DNA of 64,000 bases, from assembly GCF_018130765.1 (NCBI RefSeq), contig NZ_JAFCJZ010000031.1:1-64000 (forward strand), in the 5' to 3' direction. The position numbers were made by a program, and so were the translations under genes. Within the stretch, counting starts at the first letter, position 1. Each line of letters starts with the position of its first letter. The notes under the pieces were generated by a model that made no database searches, had not been told where the DNA came from, and saw only the letters and a program-made list of their open reading frames with translations. Shown in pieces: positions 27,100 to 35,625 of this stretch. This DNA comes from Bradyrhizobium iriomotense (lineage in GTDB: Bacteria; Pseudomonadota; Alphaproteobacteria; Rhizobiales; Xanthobacteraceae).

Positions 27100-28287
27100 C
27101 TACTTGGGATAGTCGATCTCGGCCTTGTAGGCGCCCTTGATCGCGGGCTTGCCGCCCTCGATCTCGAGGAGGATCATCGGCAGGCGCGCCTGGTTGTGAT
27201 CGTCGAAGGTGACCTCGCCGACCGCGCTATCATATTTGATGCCGGAGAGCGCGGCGCGGACTTTCTCGCGATCGATGCTCTTGGCCTGCTCGATCGCCTT
27301 GGCGAGCAGATGCACGGTCTCCCAATGCACGTAAGCGTGATTGTTGGGAGCTTCGCGGTATTCGGCGGTGAATTTTTCGACGAAGGCCTTGCTCTTCGGA
27401 GAGTCGTACGCCGGAAGCCACGCCGCCGCCTCGATCGCCCCCTCCATCGCCTTCGGCGCTGCCTTGATGGTGCTCGCCGTATTGAACTCGGCGTTGCCGA
27501 TCAGCGGGATCTTGCCTGCGATCCCGACCTCCATCATCTGGCGCCCGACGATGGGCGATGAATCGGCATTGCCGTACATGATGATGGCCTGGGCGCCGGA
27601 ATCGCGGATCTTGGAGAGCACGCTGCGGAAATCCACCTCGCCCTCCTTGTAATAGTCTTCCGTCACGATCGCGCTCTTGAAGCGCGGCAGGTACTTCTTG
27701 GTGAACTGAATGGCGGCACGGCCGTAGTCGCTGTCGACCGAGAGCACGGCGTATTTGGTGAAGCCCTTCTTCTCGGCAGCGTATTGCAGCACGAGCAGCG
27801 CGCGGTTCTCGTCGGTCGGATAGTTGCGGAATGACCATTTGAAGCCGCCGACGCCCGCCTTGTAGGTGATCATCGGGTTCGACGAGGCCGCATTCAGCAG
27901 AAGCACGCCGGCGTCCTCGACGACCGGCTGCATCGCCAGCGTGACCGAGCTCGAGACGTCGCCGATGATGAAGTCGACCTGGTCCTGATCGATCAGACGG
28001 CGCGTCGCGGAAACGCCCTCGACCGGCGTGCCCTGGCTGTCCCCGGGCATGACGCTGATCTTGCGTCCGCCCACGCCGCCGGCGTCGTTGATCTCCTTCG
28101 CGGCCATCTGCGCGCCGCGCATCGAGAAGGCCCCGTAACGGGCGTTCGGGCCGCTCATCGGCGCGACGAGCCCGAGCCTCACGGTTCCGTCTTCACTTCG
28201 GGCCGCGAAAGCGCCGGAGGAGATGGTCTGGAGCCCAACCATGGTGGCTCCGATGCAAAATCCCCGTCGGCTCAGCTCGATCGTCAT
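27100..28287 (-). CDS. Periplasmic substrate-binding protein of second importer
   Basis: The 395-residue type-1 binding protein has a Tat-like signal (SRRGFCIGATMVGLQTISSG) and mature start TVRLGLVAPMSGPNARYGAF, typical of amide/urea/amino-acid binding proteins. The ATG at 28287 follows GGAG-CGGGCTA. It heads the importer operon. The 254-bp upstream gap holds a LysR-type palindrome. The ligand is unknown, perhaps a hydantoin-like compound given the linked hyuAB. Confidence 0.92.
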   Translation of the reverse strand: MTIELSRRGFCIGATMVGLQTISSGAFAARSEDGTVRLGLVAPMSGPNARYGAFSMRGAQMAAKEINDAGGVGGRKISVMPGDSQGTPVEGVSATRRLIDQDQVDFIIGDVSSSVTLAMQPVVEDAGVLLLNAASSNPMITYKAGVGGFKWSFRNYPTDENRALLVLQYAAEKKGFTKYAVLSVDSDYGRAAIQFTKKYLPRFKSAIVTEDYYKEGEVDFRSVLSKIRDSGAQAIIMYGNADSSPIVGRQMMEVGIAGKIPLIGNAEFNTASTIKAAPKAMEGAIEAAAWLPAYDSPKSKAFVEKFTAEYREAPNNHAYVHWETVHLLAKAIEQAKSIDREKVRAALSGIKYDSAVGEVTFDDHNQARLPMILLEIEGGKPAIKGAYKAEIDYPK

Positions 28288-28429
28288 TAGCCCGCTCCGT
28301 TGCTGCCACAAAATGATGCGTCCGCGAACCCTGCCACTTCAGTGGTCTTACCCTTGGAATTTTTTGCTGCGGCCGACGGTAAAAAATAGATTTACGTTCG
28401 ATGACAGGGGAAGCACGACTGCGGTCTGC

Positions 28430-28452
28430 CGCCATAGCGAATTCTTATGGCG
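28430..28452. promoter_or_regulatory. LysR-type operator upstream of second importer operon
   Basis: A 23-bp palindrome, CGCCATAG-N7-TTATGGCG, has the same half-sites and spacing as 21273-21295 and shares the CGGTCTGC flank. It lies 143-165 bp before the binding-protein ATG, matching the hyuA arrangement. Confidence 0.7.
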
Positions 28453-28541
28453 GGGAGCAGTTATCAGAACCGATGGTTGAGACCCCGCGCGTGCTTACAT
28501 GGCGGCCGAACGTGGCCGCAGCGGTGGCTGCTCCGATCGCG

Positions 28542-29303
28542 TCAGCGGATTTCGTTCACATAGCGATGGTGCGCGGTCGTCGCGCGGTGCTCGCTGAGCA
28601 GCGCCAATGCGCCGGTCTGATCGTAGGCCTCTTCGTGAATGGCAAGGACGGCGCTCGGCAATCGCAAGCCGAGCAGACGCCGGTCCTTCGCGTCCGCGAT
28701 CTCTGCCGACAGTTTTTCGCGGACCGCAGCAACGCGGATGCCGTAGACGTCGAGCAGATGAAGATAGAGAAGCGCCGGCACACGGGCCGGATCGCGCGGA
28801 AAGTCAGGCACGCGACGCGCAAGCAGCTTGATCTGCGAATGCATCACCGGCACGGCGCCGACTCTGCGGATACGATCGAGACATAGCAGCGGCTCACCCG
28901 CCGGCTCCGAAAACAGCGCAGCTTCCTCGGCGTCTGCCGGCCGGATGGCCACGGACAAGACCTCAGGCACGGAGCGCTGCAGGCCGCCGTCCTCGCCGTG
29001 CAAGCGGAAGTATTGAAAGAAGAAGCGCAGGCTGTGCTGCGGAGCACGGCCGGTGACGACAGTTCCGGTCTTGCGACGGCGCACCAGCATGCCGTCGGCA
29101 GTCAGATCCGCGAGCGCCCGGCGAATGGTGCCAACAGCAACTCCGTACCGTGTTGCAAGTGCAACCTCGCCGGGCAGCACCGTACCAGGGGCGAGGTCAC
29201 CAACCAGGATCGCCTCGGCGATCTGCCGCTTGACGTGCTCGTACAGAGGAACCGGCAGGCTCGACGAACCCGTCACCGCCGCTTTTGCCTGTTTACCGGT
29301 CAC
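28542..29303 (-). CDS. GntR-family regulator with UTRA effector domain
   Basis: The protein has an N-terminal GntR winged helix (PLYEHVKRQIAEAILVGDLAPG, then GVAVGTIRRALADLTADGMLVRRRKTGTVV) and a C-terminal UTRA-type ligand domain (QYFRLHGEDGGL to VNEIR). The start is uncertain; a GTG at 29303 with GAGG upstream gives 253 residues, normal for HutC-type regulators. It is divergent from the M20/peptide-importer operon, and a palindrome at 29351-29371 is the likely operator. Confidence 0.88.
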   Translation of the reverse strand: MTGKQAKAAVTGSSSLPVPLYEHVKRQIAEAILVGDLAPGTVLPGEVALATRYGVAVGTIRRALADLTADGMLVRRRKTGTVVTGRAPQHSLRFFFQYFRLHGEDGGLQRSVPEVLSVAIRPADAEEAALFSEPAGEPLLCLDRIRRVGAVPVMHSQIKLLARRVPDFPRDPARVPALLYLHLLDVYGIRVAAVREKLSAEIADAKDRRLLGLRLPSAVLAIHEEAYDQTGALALLSEHRATTAHHRYVNEIR

Positions 29304-29350
29304 CTCTGCCTCATTCTTTGGAATTGACAGCAATCGGTTCTCATCGTGTA

Positions 29351-29371
29351 TTTCTTTATAGAATATAGAAA
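29351..29371. promoter_or_regulatory. Probable GntR operator
   Basis: The 21-bp imperfect dyad has arms TTTCTTTAT and ATATAGAAA (8 of 9 paired) around a 3-bp centre. It lies between the divergent GntR and M20 genes, directly before the M20 start, so a bound repressor would block transcription. It also contains tandem TATAGAA units. Confidence 0.5.
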
Positions 29372-29384
29372 TGAGCCGCCGCAA

Positions 29385-30686
29385 ATGGTTTCTCCGCTTA
29401 ACGGTCCAGGGCAGTCCGGGCTGAGCCTGGGATTCGCCGAGATCGAACGCGCCGCCGAAAGCGCGGTCGACGATCTTGCGCGGATGGTGGCGGTCGACAC
29501 GTCCTTCCCGCCCGGCGCGGGATACCAGGCGTTTGCCGGATTGATGGAGAGCTTCGTTGCGCCGCTTGGCCTCGAGTGCCGGCGCATCGATGTGCCCGAG
29601 CATCTGTGGCATGTCTCCGGCGGCCCCGCGCATGGCGCGCGCACCAATCTCATCGCACGCCAACGCTCCGGCAAACCGGCGCTGGGCCTGTATTTTCATG
29701 TCGACACCGTGCCGGCTGCGCCAGGCTGGGCCACCGATCCGCTGCACCTGACGCGCGACGGCGACCGTCTGATCGGCCTCGGCGCCGCCGACATGAAGGG
29801 GACGATCGCTGCCGTGCTGCTGGCGCTGCGCGCCGCCGACCGAACCGGCCTGTCACTCGGCTATGATCCGATGCTGCTGTTCTGCACCGACGAGGAAGGC
29901 GGGCTCTATCCCGGTGTCCGCTATCTCGCGGACCAGGGCTTGCTTGAAGGTCATATCCTCAACTTCAACGGCGCGGCGGCGCCACGCATCTGGGCCGGCT
30001 GCTTCGGGCTCTTCACGCTTCTGGTGAAAGTCCATGGCCGGACGGTTCATGCGAGCGAAGCGGCAAACGCCGGAAGCGGCGCCAATGCCATCGAGGCCGC
30101 GCTGCCAATCCTCAATGCGCTCGCCGCGTTGAAGCCGCACATCGCAAAGCGCATCTCCGCCCTGCCCGGCGCGACACGCCCGCTCGCCGCACAGCTCGAC
30201 ATATCCGCCGCTCATGGCGGCCAGTGCGGCGGCCAGATTCCCTCGCAGTTCGAGATCCTGATCTGCCGCCGCTACGCGCCGGAGGAGGACTTCCTCGCCG
30301 CCCGACGCGAGATCGAGGATGCGATCCGCAAGGCTGCGCCTCACGCCGAGATCGAGATCTCCCTCACGGGGCACCTGATGCCAACGTCGGATCCGACCGG
30401 GCCGCACTGGCCGCGTTGGCAGGACGCGCTGTCGGCCGGGTTCGGCTACGCACCCGACGAATTCGCCAAATGGGGCGCGACGAGCTGCTCCGATTTCGGC
30501 TGGGTGCAGGCGACCGGCATGCAGGAGATCCTTCTGACGGGCCTCGGCCGGCCGAACAGCCGCATTCACGCGCCCGGCGAATTCACCACGCTCCCCGACA
30601 TCATCGCGCTCGCGAAGTCGGTCCTGGCGTACCTCTCCGCCGAATTCCGTCCCGATATTTCGCCCGAAGCAACCGCCATTCGCTAA
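29385..30686 (+). CDS. M20-family metallo-hydrolase (ArgE/DapE-like)
   Basis: M20 enzymes hydrolyse amide bonds with two zinc ions. Most ligands are present: HVDT (His), GAADMKGT (bridging Asp), CTDEEGG (catalytic and metal Glu) and the C-terminal RIHAPGE (His). The fourth ligand position, normally in a GEPT-type motif, reads NFNGAA. The start is uncertain: ATG at 29385 gives 433 residues, and a GTG at 29346 is also in frame. It begins the importer operon and probably deacylates or trims the imported compound. Confidence 0.85.
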   Translation: MVSPLNGPGQSGLSLGFAEIERAAESAVDDLARMVAVDTSFPPGAGYQAFAGLMESFVAPLGLECRRIDVPEHLWHVSGGPAHGARTNLIARQRSGKPALGLYFHVDTVPAAPGWATDPLHLTRDGDRLIGLGAADMKGTIAAVLLALRAADRTGLSLGYDPMLLFCTDEEGGLYPGVRYLADQGLLEGHILNFNGAAAPRIWAGCFGLFTLLVKVHGRTVHASEAANAGSGANAIEAALPILNALAALKPHIAKRISALPGATRPLAAQLDISAAHGGQCGGQIPSQFEILICRRYAPEEDFLAARREIEDAIRKAAPHAEIEISLTGHLMPTSDPTGPHWPRWQDALSAGFGYAPDEFAKWGATSCSDFGWVQATGMQEILLTGLGRPNSRIHAPGEFTTLPDIIALAKSVLAYLSAEFRPDISPEATAIR

Positions 30687-30704
30687 CTCGAGGAGCCTAC
30701 TGCC

Positions 30705-32252
30705 ATGCTGTCCGTCACCCGCCGCCTGTTTCTTGCCGGCACGGCCATCAGCCTCGTCACTCTCCCCAGGATCGCCGTCGCCGATGCGCCCAAGCGTGGC
30801 GGCGTGCTGCGGATGTCGCTCGACCAGGCGGCGTCGGTGATTCATCCGATGCTGGCGCGGGTCAATCCGGAATATCTCGTCACCGAACTGCTCTACTCCA
30901 ACCTGACCCGGCTGAAGCCGGACATGACCGTGGAGCCGGACCTCGCGCTCTCCTGGGAGCCGAACGAGACGCGCACGGAGTGGATCTTCAAGCTGCGCCC
31001 GGGCGTGACGTTCCACGACGGCTCGCCGCTGACGTCGGAGGATGTCGTCGCCAGCATCAATGCCATCCTCGATCCGAAGACCGCCTCGCCCGGCCGCACC
31101 AATGTCGGTCCGATCAAGGAGGTCGCGGCGATCGATCCCTTGACGGTCAAGTTCACGCTGTCCGGCGCCTACGCCGACCTGCCGGTGGCCCTGACCTATC
31201 TCAACGCGCGGATCGTTCCGGCGAAGGTCATCGCCTCCGATCTCGCCAGCCTGTCGACGACCGCAAACGGCACCGGGCCGTTCAAGCTCGTGTCCTACGA
31301 GCCCGACCGGAAGATCGTGGTCGAACGCAACGCCGTCTATTACGACCCGGCACGGCCTTACCTCGATCGCGTGGAATTGCTGGTCTATCCGGACCGCACC
31401 GCCGAGGCGTCGGCGATGATGTCCGGCGAGATCGACCTGCTGCTGACGACGACGCCCGGCGAATATGAGCGGCTCGTGAAGGCGGCCGGCGTCAAGGCAC
31501 TGCGCACGCCCTCCGGCCAGTTCCTCAACATCAACCTCGGATGCGACCAGAAGCCGTTCAATGACGTCAGGGTCCGCCAGGCGCTGGCGCTGGCGGTCGA
31601 TCGCGAGGCGACCGTCGGCTTCGTCGCCGGTGGCTACGGCACCCCGGGCAACGACACGCCGCTGAATTCCGCCTATCACTTCTACAAGAACATCCCGATG
31701 AAGAAGCCCGACGTCGCCAAGGCGAAGCAGCTTCTGGCCGAGGCCGGCTATCCCAACGGCATCGACCTCACGCTGATCGCATCCGACCGCCCCGCGACCC
31801 GCACCCAGCTCGGCGTCGCCGTTCGCGAGATGGCCGCGGCAGCCGGCTTCCACATCAACGTGCAGACGATGCCGCACGCGACCTACCTCGATCAGGTCTG
31901 GAAGAAGGGCAATTTCTACGTCGGCTTCTACAACATGCAGCCGACGGCTGATGCGATCTTCAACCTGCTCTACACGTCCAATGCGACCTGGAACGAGACG
32001 CGCTGGAACAACAGCGCGTTCGATGCCGTCATCAATGCGGCCCGCGTCGAGACCGATGAGGCCAAGCGCACCGCGCTCTATGCCAAGGCGCAGGAGATGA
32101 TGAACGCGGAGGTTCCCACCGTGATCTCGGCGTTCTTCGATCTTCTTGCCGCACAGCGTTCCTATGTCGAGGGCTACACGCTGCATCCGCGCGGCTCGGT
32201 GTTCCGCCTCGATCTGGTCTCGCTCGGCGCCGGCGCGCCGAAGCGCGGCTGA
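30705..32252 (+). CDS. Peptide/opine-type ABC transporter substrate-binding protein
   Basis: This family 5 extracellular binding protein of 515 residues has an N-terminal signal (TRRLFLAGTAISLVTLPRIAVA) and the family regions WEPNETRTEWIFKLRPGVTFHDG and NDVRVRQALALAVDRE. The DppA/OppA family also binds opines and other small compounds. It lies 18 nt after the M20 gene and 13 nt before the permease. Confidence 0.93.
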   Translation: MLSVTRRLFLAGTAISLVTLPRIAVADAPKRGGVLRMSLDQAASVIHPMLARVNPEYLVTELLYSNLTRLKPDMTVEPDLALSWEPNETRTEWIFKLRPGVTFHDGSPLTSEDVVASINAILDPKTASPGRTNVGPIKEVAAIDPLTVKFTLSGAYADLPVALTYLNARIVPAKVIASDLASLSTTANGTGPFKLVSYEPDRKIVVERNAVYYDPARPYLDRVELLVYPDRTAEASAMMSGEIDLLLTTTPGEYERLVKAAGVKALRTPSGQFLNINLGCDQKPFNDVRVRQALALAVDREATVGFVAGGYGTPGNDTPLNSAYHFYKNIPMKKPDVAKAKQLLAEAGYPNGIDLTLIASDRPATRTQLGVAVREMAAAAGFHINVQTMPHATYLDQVWKKGNFYVGFYNMQPTADAIFNLLYTSNATWNETRWNNSAFDAVINAARVETDEAKRTALYAKAQEMMNAEVPTVISAFFDLLAAQRSYVEGYTLHPRGSVFRLDLVSLGAGAPKRG

Positions 32253-32265
32253 CGCGGAGACATCG

Positions 32266-33213
32266 GTGTCGCTCGCCTGGTTCGCGCGCCGTCTGCTGCT
32301 GATGGTCTACACCGTCATCGTGGTGTCGATGCTGGTGTTCGCCATCACGCAGGTCCTGCCGGCCGACGCTGCCCAGTCGCTGCTCGGCGAGAATGCGACG
32401 CCGGAAATGCTGGCCGCGCTCAGGGCGAAGCTTGGGCTCGGCGCGCCGGCCTGGCAGCAATATCTGCGCTGGGCCGGCCATGTCTTCACCGGCGATTTCG
32501 GCATCTCGATGCGGACCAGCCAGCCCGTCGGCCCGGAAATGCTGAGCGCGCTGTCGCGTTCGCTGCTGCTCGCGGCATCGTCCATCCTCGTCACGCTGGT
32601 CGTCGCCGTACCGCTTGGTGTGGTGGCGGCGCTGCGGCAAGGAAGACTCGCCGACACCGGCGTCAGTCTGATCGCATATCTCGGCGTCTCCTTGCCCGAA
32701 TTCGTCACCGCAACGCTGCTTGCGCTGTTGCTGGCCGACACGTTGCATTGGCTGCCGGCGACGGGCTACGTCTCGCCGCTGGAACATTTCGGCGACGGCA
32801 TCTCTCATTTGGCGCTGCCGGTGCTGACGATCTCGGTGATCCTCATCGCGCACGTGATGCGCATGATGCGCTCCGAGACGCTGGACGTCTTGAAATCGGA
32901 CTATATCCGCGCAGCGCGCCTGAAGGGCTTGCCGGAACGCAGCGTGCTGTTTCGCCACGCGCTGCGCAACGCCCTGTTGCCGGTGGTGACGATCATCGGG
33001 CTCGATGTCGGCTACCTGCTCGGCGGCATCATCGTGATCGAGGAGATCTTCGCCATTCCCGGCATCGGACGGGCCTTGATGGTCGCCATCGCCGCGCGCG
33101 ACCTGCCGTCGATCCAGGCGGGCGCATTGATCATGGCGGCGACCTACGCCGTCACCAACACGCTTGCCGACATGGCCTATGCCGTTCTCGACCCGCGGAT
33201 CCGCTATGATTGA
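32266..33213 (+). CDS. DppB-type ABC permease
   Basis: The 315-residue inner-membrane permease starts with a GTG at 32266 (GGAGA upstream). It has the N-terminal helix LLLMVYTVIVVSMLVF and the coupling motif RAARLKGLPERSVLFRHALRNALLPVVT. It overlaps the DppC-type gene by 8 nt. Confidence 0.93.
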   Translation: MSLAWFARRLLLMVYTVIVVSMLVFAITQVLPADAAQSLLGENATPEMLAALRAKLGLGAPAWQQYLRWAGHVFTGDFGISMRTSQPVGPEMLSALSRSLLLAASSILVTLVVAVPLGVVAALRQGRLADTGVSLIAYLGVSLPEFVTATLLALLLADTLHWLPATGYVSPLEHFGDGISHLALPVLTISVILIAHVMRMMRSETLDVLKSDYIRAARLKGLPERSVLFRHALRNALLPVVTIIGLDVGYLLGGIIVIEEIFAIPGIGRALMVAIAARDLPSIQAGALIMAATYAVTNTLADMAYAVLDPRIRYD

Positions 33214-34036
33214 GCTGTTCGTCCGCCTGATCCGAAGACCGCAAGGGCTCGTCGGAGTCACACTGCTGGCGCTCATTGCCGTTGCGTGCCTGTTCGGGCA
33301 GGCGCTTGCCCCGTACGCGCCGGAGAAGATCGACTTTCTCGGCCGGTTTCGTCCACCCGGCTGGCAGAACTGGCTTGGCGCGGACCAATTCGGCCGCGAC
33401 ATCCTGAGCCGCCTGATGGTCGGCGCCCGCTCGACCGTGCCAATGGCCCTGATCGCGACCTTCGTCGGCAGCGCGGCCGGCGCCATCATTGGCGTCGGCT
33501 CGGCCTATCTCGGCGGCCGGACCGACGAGGCCATCATGCGCACCAACGACGCGGTAATGGCGATCCCCGGCCTTTTGCTAGCACTGTTGCTGGTCTCGAC
33601 GCTCGGCAATGGCGCCGGCAACGCCGTCATCGCCATCGCGGTGGCTTTTGCACCGGGCATGGCACGCGTCACCCGCTCGGTTGCACTCAATGTGCGCAAT
33701 CAGGACTACGTCAAGGCGGCCATCGCGCGTGGCGAGGGCGCAGCCTGGATCATCTTCCGCGAGATGCTGCCCAACGTGATGGCGCCGATCGTGATCGAAT
33801 CCACCATTCGCGTGTCCTTTGCCGTGATGCTGTTCGCGACCCTCAGCTTCCTCGGCGTCGGTGCGCAACCGCCTGCATCGGAATGGGGGCTCATGGTGGC
33901 CGATGCCCGGCAGTATATGTACCAGGCGCCGTGGGGTCTGATCGTGCCCGCCGCGGCGATCGCACTCACCGCCATTGCGTTCAACCTTTTGGGCGACGGC
34001 CTTCGCGACGCCCTCAATCCGAAGGATGAGCGGTGA
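33206..34036 (+). CDS. DppC-type ABC permease
   Basis: The 276-residue permease starts MIELFVRLIRRPQGLVG, has GADQFGRDILSRLMVGAR, and carries the coupling loop YVKAAIARGEGAAWIIFREMLPNV. It overlaps both neighbours (8 nt upstream, 4 nt downstream), so the importer genes are tightly coupled. Confidence 0.93.
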   Translation: MIELFVRLIRRPQGLVGVTLLALIAVACLFGQALAPYAPEKIDFLGRFRPPGWQNWLGADQFGRDILSRLMVGARSTVPMALIATFVGSAAGAIIGVGSAYLGGRTDEAIMRTNDAVMAIPGLLLALLLVSTLGNGAGNAVIAIAVAFAPGMARVTRSVALNVRNQDYVKAAIARGEGAAWIIFREMLPNVMAPIVIESTIRVSFAVMLFATLSFLGVGAQPPASEWGLMVADARQYMYQAPWGLIVPAAAIALTAIAFNLLGDGLRDALNPKDER

Positions 34037-35607
34037 TCCCTGCCCTTGCCGTCAAGAACTATACGCTCGACTACGCGACGGCCGCGGGACCGGTGCGCGT
34101 GCTGCACGACATTTCGCTGCAGATCGGCCCGGGCGAGGTGCTGGGCCTTGTCGGCGAATCCGGCTCGGGCAAGAGCTCGCTCGCCTGGGCGCTGATGCGC
34201 CATTTGCCGGACAATGCCCGCGAGATCGCAGGCTCCCTGCATCTCGGCGACATCGACCTCCAGCGCCTGAGCCCGCGGGAGCTGACCAGGATCCGGGGAC
34301 GCCGGCTCGGCATGGTGTTCCAGGATCCATCGACCTCGCTCAACCCGACCCTCACCATCGGCCGGCAGGTGACGGAGACGCTGATCCAGCATCGCGGCAT
34401 CAAGCAGCGCGAAGCGGATGTGCTGGCCGTCGACCTGCTCAGTCATGTCGAGCTGCGCGATCCCGCCGCGATCATGCGTCGTTATCCGCACGAGATCTCC
34501 GGCGGCGAGAAGCAGCGCGTCATCATTGCCACGGCATTCGGCTGCCGGCCCGACATCATCCTGTTCGACGAGCCGACCACGGCACTCGATGTCATCACCG
34601 GCGCACGCATCCTCGAGCTGTTTGCCCGGCTGCGCGAGGAAACCGGCGTTGCCGCGCTCTATATTTCCCATGACCTCGCGCTGGTGACGCGGGTTGCCGA
34701 CCGGGTCGCGGTCCTGAAACACGGCCGTCTGGTGGAGCAGGCCCCGGCGGCCGAGATCTTCCGCGCGCCGCGGCATGCCGATACGCAGGCCCTCGTGCAA
34801 GCCGTGCCGCGGCCGGAACGGCGTCTCATTCACGACAAGTCCAGTGACGAGGTCCTTCTCGCGGCCTCGGACATCGAAGTTCATTACGGCCGCGCCACCC
34901 TCTTGGGCCATGCGCCGCCTCCCGCGACCAAACGCATCGGCCTCGACGTGCGGGCCGGAGAAATTCTCGGCCTCGTGGGCGAATCCGGGTCGGGCAAATC
35001 CTCCGTGGCACGTGCGCTCACCGGTCTTGCCCACTTCTCCGGGAAGGTTCGCTTCGACAATCGAGAGATCACGGACGCGCGCGACATGAACGCGGCCTAT
35101 CGCCGCGACGTGCAGATCATCTTCCAGCATCCGGATTCCTCGCTCAATCCGCGCCAGAAGGTCAGCGAAATCCTGTCGCGCCCTCTGAAGCTGTACGGCG
35201 GCAACACCGCCGAGATTCCTCGCCTTCTCGAACAGGTCCGCCTGCCGACGTCCTTTGCCGATCGCTGGCCGCACCAGCTTTCCGGCGGCCAGAAGCAGCG
35301 CGTCGCGATCGCGCGGGCCTTTGCCGCGCGACCGAAGCTCGTGATCTGCGACGAGATCACGGCGCCGCTGGACGTCTCCGTGCAGGCGCAGATCATCGAA
35401 TTGCTGCTGGCGCTGCGTGCCGCGACCGGCACCGCCTTCCTCTTCATCACCCATGATCTCAACCTCATCCGTCAGATCGCCCACCGCATCGCCGTAATGC
35501 GCCGCGGTGAAATGGTCGACCTGCTGCCGGCCGAGGATTTCGACGCAGAGCACGTTCATCCCTATACCCGCGAACTGATGGCCGCCTCGCCCGTGCCGGT
35601 CGGCTGA
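34033..35607 (+). CDS. Fused DppD-DppF-type ABC ATPase
   Basis: The 524-residue protein joins two ATPase domains that are separate in classical Dpp/Opp systems. Domain 1 (about 1-260) has GESGSGKSS, ISGGEKQRV and LFDEPTTALD. Domain 2 (about 275-520) has GESGSGKSS, LSGGQKQRV and ICDEITAPLD, with the usual DEPT pattern replaced by DEIT. The start GTG overlaps the DppC TGA (GTGA). It powers the importer. Confidence 0.93.
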   Translation: MIPALAVKNYTLDYATAAGPVRVLHDISLQIGPGEVLGLVGESGSGKSSLAWALMRHLPDNAREIAGSLHLGDIDLQRLSPRELTRIRGRRLGMVFQDPSTSLNPTLTIGRQVTETLIQHRGIKQREADVLAVDLLSHVELRDPAAIMRRYPHEISGGEKQRVIIATAFGCRPDIILFDEPTTALDVITGARILELFARLREETGVAALYISHDLALVTRVADRVAVLKHGRLVEQAPAAEIFRAPRHADTQALVQAVPRPERRLIHDKSSDEVLLAASDIEVHYGRATLLGHAPPPATKRIGLDVRAGEILGLVGESGSGKSSVARALTGLAHFSGKVRFDNREITDARDMNAAYRRDVQIIFQHPDSSLNPRQKVSEILSRPLKLYGGNTAEIPRLLEQVRLPTSFADRWPHQLSGGQKQRVAIARAFAARPKLVICDEITAPLDVSVQAQIIELLLALRAATGTAFLFITHDLNLIRQIAHRIAVMRRGEMVDLLPAEDFDAEHVHPYTRELMAASPVPVG

Positions 35608-35625
35608 CGACAAGGATTTGCTTCC

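Noticed and set aside
28354..28368. TTGGAATTTTTTGCT as a sigma-54 element before the second importer
   Set aside because: Spacing between GG and GC is eight, not ten, and it points away from the importer operon.
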